Below are positions 17,268-25,749 of a DNA stretch of 64,000 bases, one piece after another. The stretch's first letter is position 1; each line of letters starts with the position of its first letter. The notes beneath the pieces are model-generated. The model had not been told where the DNA came from. It saw only the letters and a program-made list of their open reading frames with translations, and searched no databases. Both the position numbers and the translations under genes were made by a program. Source of the DNA: an uncultured Pseudomonadales bacterium (GTDB taxonomy: Bacteria > Pseudomonadota > Gammaproteobacteria > Pseudomonadales > Azotimanducaceae); the NCBI GenBank assembly GCA_958295875.1, contig OY282379.1:1798001-1862000 (forward strand), in the 5' to 3' direction.

Positions 17268-18455
17268 TCACTCCACCAGCGCGGGATAGATGGTTGCCTT
17301 GAGCTCGCGCCGGATGGGATAGGAAGACGATGGCAAGAGCTGCGTCATGAAGACGACGATGAGTTCTTCCGCCGGATCCACCCAGAAGTAGGTGCTCGCC
17401 GCCCCGCCCCAAGCGAACTCGCCGGGGGAATCCAACACGTTCGCGGCGGCCGGGTCCAGCACCACCGAGAAGCCCAAGCCGAAGCCGATGCCTTCGTAGG
17501 GCGTTTCGCTGAACACTGGCTGGCCCATGGCGGCGAGGTCGCAGCCGCCGGGCATGTGGTTGCAGGTCATGTGTTCCACCGTCTTGCGCCCCAAGATGCG
17601 CGCGCCGTCCAGTTCGCCCTTGCCGAGCAACATGCGGCAGAAGCGGTGGTAGTCGTCCACGGTGGAGACCATGCCACCGCCGCCGGAGAGCAGTTTCGGC
17701 GCTTGCAGGTAGCGGCTGTCGCCGGGGGCGTCCTGCAGGCGATAGGCGTTCTTGCCGGCATGTTCGTAGCAGGCGGCGAAGCGGTTGGCCGCGGCCGCCG
17801 GCACGCTGAAGCCCGAATCCACCATGCCGAGCGGCGCCGTGATGCGTTCCCGCACAAAGTCGTCCAAGGGCATGTCTGCGAGCACCTGCACCAGATAACC
17901 GCACACGTCCGTGGAGTAGCCGTAGTTCCAGCGCGTGCCCGGCGAAAACAGCAGCGGCAGTTCGGCGAGCCCCTCGATGAGACCCTCGAGATCGCCCTCG
18001 CCAACCTTGCGCCGGCGGTAAAGCGCGTCCACCGGGTGGCTCTGCATGAAGCCATAGGTCAGCCCCGATGTGTGCGTGAGCAGGTCTTTCACCGTCATCG
18101 GGCGCTCTGGCGGCACGGCCGAGTAGCTGTCCGCATCGCCGTCGTGGAACACTTCGAGCTTCGCCCACGACGGAATGAACTTCGCCACCGGATCATCCAG
18201 TTGGAAGCGGCCCTCCTCGTAGAGCGTCATCAGCGCCACGCTCACCACCGGCTTGGTCATCGAATAGATGCGGAACACCACGTCGCGCCAGATCGCTTGC
18301 CGCCGCTCCACGTCCATGTGGCCGTAGGCCCGGAACCAGGTGTCTTGGCCGCGCGCGACGAGGCACAGGCAGCCCGGCAACGCCCCCGCGTCCACATAGC
18401 GGCGCATCAGCGCGTAGGTGTTCTCCAAGCGTTGTTCCGACAATCCGCGCGGCAT
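17268..18455 (-). CDS. Beta-lactamase-fold serine hydrolase (class C/esterase type)
   Basis: A 395-residue protein of the beta-lactamase/penicillin-binding-like serine hydrolase family. The nucleophile motif SxxK is seen in IYSMTKPVVSV, about 60-70 residues from the start. A later GYSTDVCGYLV segment supplies the tyrosine of the second motif, and a GGAASTYFWVDP stretch stands where the third motif is expected. No signal peptide is present, so it is probably cytoplasmic. I start at ATG 18455, with GGGAGGGG 3-4 bases upstream. A longer open frame to 18638 is not family-like. Such proteins are usually esterases or transesterases rather than antibiotic-resistance enzymes. Confidence 0.88.
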   Translation of the reverse strand: MPRGLSEQRLENTYALMRRYVDAGALPGCLCLVARGQDTWFRAYGHMDVERRQAIWRDVVFRIYSMTKPVVSVALMTLYEEGRFQLDDPVAKFIPSWAKLEVFHDGDADSYSAVPPERPMTVKDLLTHTSGLTYGFMQSHPVDALYRRRKVGEGDLEGLIEGLAELPLLFSPGTRWNYGYSTDVCGYLVQVLADMPLDDFVRERITAPLGMVDSGFSVPAAAANRFAACYEHAGKNAYRLQDAPGDSRYLQAPKLLSGGGGMVSTVDDYHRFCRMLLGKGELDGARILGRKTVEHMTCNHMPGGCDLAAMGQPVFSETPYEGIGFGLGFSVVLDPAAANVLDSPGEFAWGGAASTYFWVDPAEELIVVFMTQLLPSSSYPIRRELKATIYPALVE

Positions 18456-18640
18456 ATTCCCCTCCCGATGGCTCGCCACCGCCTTGGCGGCGCGGCAGTC
18501 AACCCAGTGTTTGGCTGGCAAATGATACGGGCGTGCGCAGGACGCTGGAGCAGCCTCCACCCCACGCCCGGAGCGCTCGACGCGAGGCCACCGCCGATGA
18601 CCGCTGTGGCACACTGTTTCCTTAATCTGCGGAGGCAAAC

Positions 18641-19864
18641 ATGGGCATCGAATTGCGACCGGCCACCGAAAGCGAGATCAGCGACCTCGGGGCCCTCGGC
18701 GCTTATGTTTATGGCGGCGCATTCGGCGATGGCGCGGACAACACCATCACCGCCAGCCTGCGCCCCGAGTGGACGCTGTGCGCGTTCGACGGGCCGAAGC
18801 TGGTGTCGAGCTACAGCGCCTTCCCGTTCACCATGCGGGCGAACGGCGCCGCGACGTCCCTGGCCGGCGTCTCCACCGTTGGCACGCTGCCGGAGTATCG
18901 CCGCCGCGGCTTGGTGCGCCGCATCCTGACCCAAGCGTTCCAAGACATGCGCGAACGCGGCCAACCCGTCTCTGCGCTGTGGGCCTCGCAAGCGGCCATC
19001 TACCAGCGCTACGGGTACGCGATGGCCAGCGTCCTGCGCAGCTACACCATCGATACCGTGGACATCGGCTTCCACGATGGCGATGAGGGCGCCGGCCGGG
19101 TGGAGCGCGTGGACGTGGCGGCCGGCTACGATCACTGCAAACAGGTGTACATCCGCTTCATCGAGGGCCGCATGTGCTACCTGCACCGGGCGCGGGCGCT
19201 GTGGCTGAACAACGCCTTGGAGGAACGCGCCGCGGACGGCCCCATCCACATCGCCCTCTCTCGGGACGCTGACGGTGAGCCAGACGGCTATGCCGTCTAT
19301 ACCCTGCGCACAGACCGGGTGAATCATTCGAGCCGCGGGCAAGAGATCGTCATCAGAGACTTGGCGTGGCTTTCTCAAGACGCCTATCGCTCGCTGTGGA
19401 CGTTCTTCAAGCGGCACGACTTGGTGGGCAGAGTGCGTTGGGACGGCGCGCCGTTGGATGACCCAGCGCCGGAGCTGATGCTGGAGCCGCGTCTGCTCCA
19501 CGCCAGGGATGGCGAAGGCGTTTGGCTGCGCGTCATGGACGTGGCTGCGGCGCTGGCCGAGCGCGGTTGGAGCGCGGATGGCGTGGCCACCCTCGCCATC
19601 GCGCCAGACCGCCTGACGCCGTGGAACGACGGCACGTTTCACATCGAGGCGGCAAACGGCAAAGCGACTGTGACGCGCTCGCCAAACGGCGCCAGCGCCG
19701 ATGCAACGCTCTCCATCAAGGCGCTGGCCGCCCTCTACGCTGGCCGCCGCTCGGCGCGGGAACTGCGCGCATGGGGCTTGCTCGAAGCCGAGCCGAAGGC
19801 GGTGCAAGCGCTCGATGCGCTGTTTGCGACGCAACATGCGCCACACTGTCCAGACCACTTCTAG
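18641..19864 (+). CDS. Eis-like GNAT N-acetyltransferase with C-terminal SCP2-like domain
   Basis: A 407-residue protein. The N-terminal GNAT domain (residues 1-150) has the acetyl-CoA loop YRRRGLVRRIL near 88-98 and ASQAAIYQRYGYAMAS typical of Eis proteins. A second GNAT-like domain and a C-terminal sterol-carrier-like domain (about 300-400) follow, as in the Eis family. Eis proteins acetylate amines such as aminoglycosides or protein lysines. The natural substrate here is not evident. The ATG has GGAGG 6 bases upstream. It is divergent from the serine hydrolase gene, sharing a 185-bp region. Confidence 0.87.
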   Translation: MGIELRPATESEISDLGALGAYVYGGAFGDGADNTITASLRPEWTLCAFDGPKLVSSYSAFPFTMRANGAATSLAGVSTVGTLPEYRRRGLVRRILTQAFQDMRERGQPVSALWASQAAIYQRYGYAMASVLRSYTIDTVDIGFHDGDEGAGRVERVDVAAGYDHCKQVYIRFIEGRMCYLHRARALWLNNALEERAADGPIHIALSRDADGEPDGYAVYTLRTDRVNHSSRGQEIVIRDLAWLSQDAYRSLWTFFKRHDLVGRVRWDGAPLDDPAPELMLEPRLLHARDGEGVWLRVMDVAAALAERGWSADGVATLAIAPDRLTPWNDGTFHIEAANGKATVTRSPNGASADATLSIKALAALYAGRRSARELRAWGLLEAEPKAVQALDALFATQHAPHCPDHF

Positions 19865-20183
19865 GGCGCTGGCTGCCACCAACGCGGCGCTCCACGCCCG
19901 GCGGCTACGCGAAAGGCCCGTTCGTGCGCCAAATGGGCGAGAATTGGGGCCAGCGCAAGCGTCGTGAAGCGGCGCCGCGCCTGTTGGCGAGCGGGAGGAC
20001 ATCATCGGCGCCATCATCATCACGAGCTTCGGCGTATTGGTCGGGCTCGGTGGGCTTTACCTTGCATGGCGCTTCGTGCGCGCGCTGCCGGCGGAAGATC
20101 ACTCGCCGCCGAGCGGCAATGCCGGCGCCCCGCCGCCGAGCAACACGCAACGCGATGCCATCGACGAGTGAGGAGGGGGAACC
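19865..20183 (+). other. 319-bp gap holding a possible small membrane-protein frame (20001-20171)
   Basis: The frame ending TGA at 20169-20171 reads GAIIITSFGVLVGLGGLYLAW, then a short basic/acidic tail rich in proline and ending TQRDAIDE. It looks like a one-helix membrane protein, and the sequence GGGAGGA stands at 19993-19999. No ATG, GTG or TTG precedes the helix in this frame back to a TGA. Either an ATC or similar start is used or the gene has lost its start. Nothing else is seen in the gap. Confidence 0.3.
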
Positions 20184-21419
20184 TTGCTGCTATCCCATAG
20201 CCCAGAACACGAAGCGTTCCGCGCCGAAGTGCGGGAGTTCATCGAAGCGCACCGCGACCGAGCGCCGCCGGCGTTCGGGCGCCGCGGGCCACCGGACGAA
20301 CGCGCCCGCCAGTGGCAACGGCTGCTGATCGAACACGGCTACGCGGCGCGGTCCATCCCCAAGGAATACGGCGGCTACGGGGCTGAGCCAGACATCCTCA
20401 AGTCTCACATCATCGCGGAGGAGTTCGGCAACGCCGACATCCTCGGCGGCCACGACGGCGACAACCGGCTGGTGCCCACCTTGTTGGAGTTGGGCACGGA
20501 AGAGCAGAAGCGCGCCTACATCGCGCCGACAGTGCGTGGCGACATGCTCTGGTGCCAAGGCTATTCCGAGCCGGGCTCCGGGTCAGACTTGGCGTCGCTG
20601 GCAACGAAGGCGCATGTGGATGGCGACGAGTTCGTCATCAACGGCCAAAAGATCTGGACCTCCGGCGCTCATTACGCCGACATGATGTTCTGCCTCGTGC
20701 GCACCGAACCGGATGCGCCGAAGCACCAGGGCATCAGCTACCTGCTGTTTCCCATGGACACCCCCGGCATCGAGGTGCGCCCGTTGGTGACGATGACGGG
20801 CGAGGCCACCTTCAATGAGGTGTTCTTCACGGACGTGCGCGTGCCAACGAGCCAAATCGTCGGCAAGCGCGGTGAAGGCTGGTTCGTCGCCAACGCCACC
20901 TTGAAGCACGAGCGCGGCGGCTTGGGAGACCCGAACGTTGCAGAGAACCGCTTCCGGCGCATCGTCGCCATGATGACGAACGAGACGCTCGACGGGCGCC
21001 CGTTGATGGAGCATCCAGCGTATCGGGACCGGCTCCTCAAGCTGCAGGGGCAAATGCTGGCGATGAAGTTCAACGGCATGCGGGTGTTGAGCCACGCCAT
21101 CAAGGGCGAGGAGGCCGGGCTGCCGCGTTGGATCGTCAAGCTGAACGGCTGCGAGCTCAATCATCAGATGGACGCGCTCGCCATCGACTTGCTGGGCGAG
21201 TTGGGCACCTTGTATCCCGCCGCCGGCGTCGCGCCGGACCCGACGGATGCCAACCCGCATCTGCGCGATGCCGGCGCGTGGCAGCAACGCTACATGTTGG
21301 ATTTGGGGCTCATCATCGGCGGCGGCACCGCCCAGATTCAGAAGAACATGATCGGCGAGCGCGCCCTTGGCCTGCCCAAGGAGCCGAAGGCAGCGCAACG
21401 CCAAGAAGGTGCCGCGTAA
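20184..21419 (+). CDS. Acyl-CoA dehydrogenase family protein (first of a pair)
   Basis: A 411-residue FAD flavoprotein. It has the three-part acyl-CoA dehydrogenase layout: an N-terminal helical domain, the middle strand motif CQGYSEPGSGSDLASL, which contacts FAD, and a C-terminal helical bundle ending IIGGGTAQIQKNMIGERALG, the usual FAD-pyrophosphate and dimer segment. It starts at TTG 20184 behind a strong GAGGAGGGG site. It overlaps the second acyl-CoA dehydrogenase gene by one base. Such side-by-side pairs, one with and one without the standard catalytic glutamate position, typically form heteromers acting on sterol or branched acyl-CoAs, as in actinobacterial FadE26/27. That parallel is inference. 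Confidence 0.9.
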   Translation: MLLSHSPEHEAFRAEVREFIEAHRDRAPPAFGRRGPPDERARQWQRLLIEHGYAARSIPKEYGGYGAEPDILKSHIIAEEFGNADILGGHDGDNRLVPTLLELGTEEQKRAYIAPTVRGDMLWCQGYSEPGSGSDLASLATKAHVDGDEFVINGQKIWTSGAHYADMMFCLVRTEPDAPKHQGISYLLFPMDTPGIEVRPLVTMTGEATFNEVFFTDVRVPTSQIVGKRGEGWFVANATLKHERGGLGDPNVAENRFRRIVAMMTNETLDGRPLMEHPAYRDRLLKLQGQMLAMKFNGMRVLSHAIKGEEAGLPRWIVKLNGCELNHQMDALAIDLLGELGTLYPAAGVAPDPTDANPHLRDAGAWQQRYMLDLGLIIGGGTAQIQKNMIGERALGLPKEPKAAQRQEGAA

Positions 21420-22510
21420 TGGAGTTCGGCCTCACCGAAGAGCAGCGGCTGCTGCAACAGAGCCTCGCCGGCTTCCTGGCCGCGGCCTGCCCGTTGGACC
21501 GGGTGCGCGCCGCAGCCGAAGCCGGCGACACCCGCCCAAGCGACATCTGGGACGGCCTTCGAGACCTCGGCATCCACGGCGCGCTGATTCCCGAGGCATA
21601 CGGCGGCGTGGGGTTGTCGCTGTTAGACGCCGCGATCATCGCCGAGTGTTTGGGCGCCGCTGCGGCGCCGGTGCCGTTCACCGCCACGGCGGTGATGGCG
21701 CCGGTGGCATTGTTGGCCGCCGGCAGCGAAGCGCAGCGCGAGGCTTGGCTGCCGCGCATGGCGGCTGGCGATGCGGTGGTGGCCGTGGCCGTCACTGAGC
21801 ACATCGGTGCCCGCGAGGGGGCAGGGGTCGAGGCTGTTGCGGGACGGCTGCGCGGCAAGGCGATGTTCGTCCTCGATGGCGCTGCGGCACAAGCCTGCAT
21901 CGTCGCAGACACCGCCGGCGCCTTGCATCTGGTGCTTGGCGAACATGTCGAAGCAACGGCGTTGCCGACCATCGACCGCACCCGCGCCGTCACGGCATTG
22001 CAGTTTGATGACACGCCGGCGGAACCACTGCCCGGTGCCGCCGGCCATGGCGAGGCGTTGCAGGCGACCATCGACGCTGGCCGCGTCGCCCTCGCCGCGG
22101 ACACCCTCGGCGCCGCGCAGGCCATGTTCGACAAGGCGGTGGAATACGCCAAGGAGCGGCGTCAGTTCAACCGCGTGATCGGCTCATTCCAAGCGGTGAA
22201 GCACTTGTGCGCGGAAATGGCCGCGGCATTGGAGCCGTGCCGCGCGCTCGTCTGGTATGCGGCGCACGCGCAGCAGGCGATTCCTGGCGAGGCGCGGGCG
22301 ATGGCCTGCCACGCCAAGGCGCATCTGGGCGAAGCGGGCCGCTTCATCGCGCGCACCGCCACTGAGGTGCATGGCGGCATGGGCTTCACAGACCTGTTGG
22401 GGCTGCACTACTGGTTCAAGCGCATCGGCTGGAACCGGCAGATGTTGGGCGCGCCGGAGCAGGCGCGCCAAGAAGCGGCGGCGGCGCAAGGCTGGCTCGC
22501 CGCGCCCTGA
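21419..22510 (+). CDS. Acyl-CoA dehydrogenase family protein (second of a pair)
   Basis: A 363-residue, shorter acyl-CoA dehydrogenase-like protein. It starts MEFGLTEEQRLLQQSLAGFL, has the GIHGALIPEAYGGVGLS segment of the first helical domain, and ends with a RFIARTATEVHGGMGFTD segment, the conserved VHGGxGF of the family. The middle domain lacks the usual EPGSGSD motif, as expected for the partner subunit of a heteromeric enzyme. The start ATG lies in the stop of the previous gene (TAATG). It sits immediately before recQ (10 bp gap). Confidence 0.88.
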   Translation: MEFGLTEEQRLLQQSLAGFLAAACPLDRVRAAAEAGDTRPSDIWDGLRDLGIHGALIPEAYGGVGLSLLDAAIIAECLGAAAAPVPFTATAVMAPVALLAAGSEAQREAWLPRMAAGDAVVAVAVTEHIGAREGAGVEAVAGRLRGKAMFVLDGAAAQACIVADTAGALHLVLGEHVEATALPTIDRTRAVTALQFDDTPAEPLPGAAGHGEALQATIDAGRVALAADTLGAAQAMFDKAVEYAKERRQFNRVIGSFQAVKHLCAEMAAALEPCRALVWYAAHAQQAIPGEARAMACHAKAHLGEAGRFIARTATEVHGGMGFTDLLGLHYWFKRIGWNRQMLGAPEQARQEAAAAQGWLAAP

Positions 22511-22520
22511 ACGCGACGTG

Positions 22521-24344
22521 ATGGAGCGCGCCCGCGCGCTGCTGCGCGAGGTTTACGGCTACTCCGAGTTCCGCGGCGGCCAAGCGGACATCATCGCCCA
22601 GGTGCTCGCCGGCGGCGACGCCTTGGTGTTGATGCCAACGGGGGGCGGCAAGTCTCTCTGCTATCAGCTGCCGGCGATGATCCGCCCCGGCGTGGGCCTC
22701 ATCGTCTCGCCGCTCATCGCCCTCATGCAAGATCAGGTGGCCGCGCTCCGGCAACTCGGTGCCCGCGCGGCGTTCCTCAATTCAACCTTGCCCTATGCGG
22801 AACAGCGCGCGGTGCTGGACGCGACGCTCGGCGGGCGGCTCGACCTCCTCTATCTCGCGCCGGAACGCCTGCTGCAGGAAGAGACGCTGAACTTGTTGGC
22901 GGGCGCCGAGGTGGCGCTCATCGCCATCGACGAAGCGCACTGCGTTTCGCAATGGGGGCACGACTTCCGGCAGGACTACTTGGGCCTCAATGTCTTGGCG
23001 GAGCACTTTCCGGGCGTGCCCCGCCTCGCGCTCACCGCCACCGCAGACGCCGACACCCGCGAAGAAATCCTCGTCCGCCTCGCCCTGCGCGATGCGCAAC
23101 GCTTCGTGCGCGGCTTCGACCGCCCCAACATCCGCTACACGGTGCAGGCGAAGACGCAGCCTCGCGAACAGCTCGTCGCGTTCCTGGAGCGCCACGCCGG
23201 CCACGCTGGCATCGTTTACGCGATGACGCGCAAGCGCGTGGACGAGACGGCCGCCATGCTGCGCGAGCGCGGCTTCGACGCATTGCCCTACCACGCCGGC
23301 ATGCCAGCCGCTGAGCGCGCCGCCAATCAAGCGCGCTTTCTGCGCGAAGACGGCGTGATCATCGTCGCCACCATCGCTTTCGGCATGGGCATCGACAAGC
23401 CAGACGCGCGCTTCGTCGCCCACATCGACCTGCCGAAGAGCGTGGAAGCGTATTACCAAGAGACGGGCCGCGCCGGGCGCGACGGGGAACCTGCCGAGGC
23501 GTGGATGATCTACGGCTTGCAAGATGTGGTGCGGCTCGCGCAGTTGCTCGATCAATCCGAGGCCGGCGCGGAACAAAAGCGGGTCGAACGGGCGCGCTTG
23601 GACTCCCTGCTCGGCTGGTGCGAGGTGACGACGTGTCGCCGCCATGCGCTGCTCGCCCACTTTGGCGACACGCTGCCTGCAGATTGCGGCAACTGCGACA
23701 CCTGCCTTGATCCGCCACGCACCTGGGATGGCACGGAGGCGGCGCAGAAGCTCCTGTCGTGCGTCTACCGCACCGGCCAGTTCTTCGGCGCCGGGCACAT
23801 CATCGATGTGCTGCGCGGCAAGGACACCGCCAAGGCGCGGGAACGCCGGCACGAGCGCTTGAGCACTTTCGGCATCGGCGCCGAGCTCTCGGACCGGCAG
23901 TGGCGCTCCGTGCTGCGCCAACTGCTGGTGCGCGGCTACCTGCACACCGATGTCAGACGCTACGGCGCCCTCTCGCTCACGCCGAAGGCGAGGCCGTTGC
24001 TGCGCGGCGAAGAGCGCGTTCACCTGCGCGAAGACGCATCGCCGCAGCGCCCGGCGGCGGCCGCGCGCAAGCGTTCAGAGGTGCCGGCAGACATGCCGCC
24101 GGCCCTGTGGGAGGCATTGCGGGAAGAGCGCCGACGCTTGGCCGAGGCGGCAAACGTGCCGCCCTATGTCATCTTCCACGACGCCACGCTGCACGAGATG
24201 GCGCGCCAACAACCGTCCACGCCGGCGGCGCTGCTGCAATTGCACGGCGTTGGCCAAGCCAAGCTGGACCGCTACGGCGCCGCCTTCTTGGACGTGCTGC
24301 GCCGTTGGCGCGATGCCGAAGCGGCCGATGTGGCCGCGCAGTGA
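22521..24344 (+). CDS. recQ: ATP-dependent DNA helicase RecQ
   Basis: A 607-residue RecQ helicase. The helicase core shows motif I (LMPTGGGKSLCYQLPA) near 33-48, motif II (IAIDEAHCVSQWGHDF) near 137, motif V (GMGIDKPDARFVAH) and motif VI (YYQETGRAGRDG). The RQC region has the four zinc cysteines (CRRH, then CGNCDTC). An HRDC domain closes the protein, with a helix-hairpin-like LLQLHGVGQAKLDRYG. It unwinds DNA 3'-5' in recombination repair. The start at ATG 22521 (with an in-frame GTG just before it) replaces a longer frame that overlaps the acyl-CoA dehydrogenase. Confidence 0.95.
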   Translation: MERARALLREVYGYSEFRGGQADIIAQVLAGGDALVLMPTGGGKSLCYQLPAMIRPGVGLIVSPLIALMQDQVAALRQLGARAAFLNSTLPYAEQRAVLDATLGGRLDLLYLAPERLLQEETLNLLAGAEVALIAIDEAHCVSQWGHDFRQDYLGLNVLAEHFPGVPRLALTATADADTREEILVRLALRDAQRFVRGFDRPNIRYTVQAKTQPREQLVAFLERHAGHAGIVYAMTRKRVDETAAMLRERGFDALPYHAGMPAAERAANQARFLREDGVIIVATIAFGMGIDKPDARFVAHIDLPKSVEAYYQETGRAGRDGEPAEAWMIYGLQDVVRLAQLLDQSEAGAEQKRVERARLDSLLGWCEVTTCRRHALLAHFGDTLPADCGNCDTCLDPPRTWDGTEAAQKLLSCVYRTGQFFGAGHIIDVLRGKDTAKARERRHERLSTFGIGAELSDRQWRSVLRQLLVRGYLHTDVRRYGALSLTPKARPLLRGEERVHLREDASPQRPAAAARKRSEVPADMPPALWEALREERRRLAEAANVPPYVIFHDATLHEMARQQPSTPAALLQLHGVGQAKLDRYGAAFLDVLRRWRDAEAADVAAQ

Positions 24345-24383
24345 GGCCGGCGTCGGTTGGCGCAGCGCCGCAAGCGCATGAAC

Positions 24384-25535
24384 CTACTTGGCGAGGCCGC
24401 GCAGATAGCTGGTGAGCACTGGGTCCACCAACGTCCAACACCCATTGCACTCTTGGCGAATGAAGTCCTCCTGTTCCAGCACTTCCTTGGCGCGGTTGCC
24501 GGTGGACGTCGGCAACCGCAGCGGCGCGAGGAACGCGAGCGATGCCGGGTGCCGCACGCCGCCCTCCACCGCGGCGATGGCCTTCAGCAGGGCGCGTTGG
24601 CTGGAAGGCAGCCGCAGCACCTGATGTGCGGCGACGCGCTGGTCCTCCTCGACGATGCGTGCCCAAGCGCCCTCCGCGGCCGCCGGCGTGGGCGGTTGCT
24701 TGGCGCTCCACAGCCGGGCGCAAAGGGCGTTGACGTAGTAGGGGTGGCGAGCGGTGAGGGCCAGTATCCGGTCGCTGGCTTCGGCGGTGATGGGGCGCTG
24801 CCAACACGCGCTGGCTTGGCGCAGGAACGCGGCGTACTCGGCGGCGCCGATGCGCCCAAGCGTCATCTTTCTGCACAAGCGGTAGAGCGGCCTGGCTTCG
24901 TCCTCGAACATGGCCGCCAATAGGTGCCTTTGGCTGCCGGCAAAGATGTAGGAGACGTGGCGCGCCCGCTCCACGGCGTGCCGCACCGCCCCCTCCAAGC
25001 TCCGTTGGGCGCTGCTGGGCTGCAGCGCGCCGAGCTGCTGAAACTCATCGAACACCACGACGACGCGGCGCCCGTGCAGGCCGGCCGCCCGATCAAGCCC
25101 CAACAGCAGCTCCGCGACACCCTGCTCCGGCCGCGCCGATGGCGCCAGCTTCACTCCCAAGCCCATGGTGCCGACCGAGAACTGCGGGTTGAGTGCGCTG
25201 AACGCCTCGGCCAATTTGCCGCCGGACTTGCGACGCGCTGGTACGAGTTGGGCGCTCACGCCCTCCACCAAGGTGCGCAACCGCGCCGCAAAGTCTTCGG
25301 CGTCATGCACGACGAGCAGGTCCATGGCCGCCGCGGCCACCTTGCGCCGGCCGTGGGTGAGCGCCGTGACGACCTGTTCAATCAGGCTGGTCTTGCCCAT
25401 CCGGCGACGCCCCCAAAGCCAAGTGTGGTCACCAGCGAGGATGTTGCGCTTGAGTTCGGCTTGTTCCGCGGCGCGGTTGCAGTGGGCGACGCCGGTGGCC
25501 ACGCCCAGTGGGAAGAGATCGGGTGCGTCCGCCAT
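24384..25535 (-). CDS. Single-gene AAA/STAND-like ATPase
   Basis: A 383-residue P-loop ATPase of the archaeal-ATPase/STAND-like type. Walker A is GRRRMGKTSLI near 40-50, Walker B is VVVVFDEFQQLG near 175-186, and a sensor-like YIFAGSQRHLL follows. Downstream is a helical winged-helix-like region. Such proteins resemble prokaryotic signal-transduction or toxin-like ATPases (MNS/AAA group), but no effector domain is visible. The preferred start is ATG 25535, with 25553 as an alternative. No strong ribosome site is seen at either. The gene is convergent with recQ. Upstream lies an unusual repeat array that may control it. Confidence 0.75.
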   Translation of the reverse strand: MADAPDLFPLGVATGVAHCNRAAEQAELKRNILAGDHTWLWGRRRMGKTSLIEQVVTALTHGRRKVAAAAMDLLVVHDAEDFAARLRTLVEGVSAQLVPARRKSGGKLAEAFSALNPQFSVGTMGLGVKLAPSARPEQGVAELLLGLDRAAGLHGRRVVVVFDEFQQLGALQPSSAQRSLEGAVRHAVERARHVSYIFAGSQRHLLAAMFEDEARPLYRLCRKMTLGRIGAAEYAAFLRQASACWQRPITAEASDRILALTARHPYYVNALCARLWSAKQPPTPAAAEGAWARIVEEDQRVAAHQVLRLPSSQRALLKAIAAVEGGVRHPASLAFLAPLRLPTSTGNRAKEVLEQEDFIRQECNGCWTLVDPVLTSYLRGLAK

Positions 25536-25567
25536 CTTGAGATGATAGCGCATTGCCCGAAATCATT

Positions 25568-25617
25568 GGAACCTAGTATTCGGGAACGACGATTTATGTT
25601 CCAGCATTAGATGTTCC
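25568..25617. repeat. Operator-like array: GGAAC twice then GTTCC twice, all exactly 15 bp apart
   Basis: Four five-base words start at 25568, 25583 (GGAAC) and 25598, 25613 (GTTCC). The spacing is exactly 15 bp, and the two halves are inverted with respect to each other. The array lies 33 bp upstream of the ATPase start and 133 bp upstream of the divergent LLM oxidoreductase gene. The arrangement suggests a multi-site regulator binding region, although a hairpin in RNA is also possible. Confidence 0.5.
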
Positions 25618-25749
25618 ATCGATTACGGGAATTACAGGCCCGCCACACGCGCCCGCCAAGCGCTGTCCGCCCGAGCGCGGGAGCGCCCCGCTATTGCTTT
25701 GCCGGGTGATCTGATGGAAGGTGTTAGCGAGTTTTCTTAGGTTCCCGCC

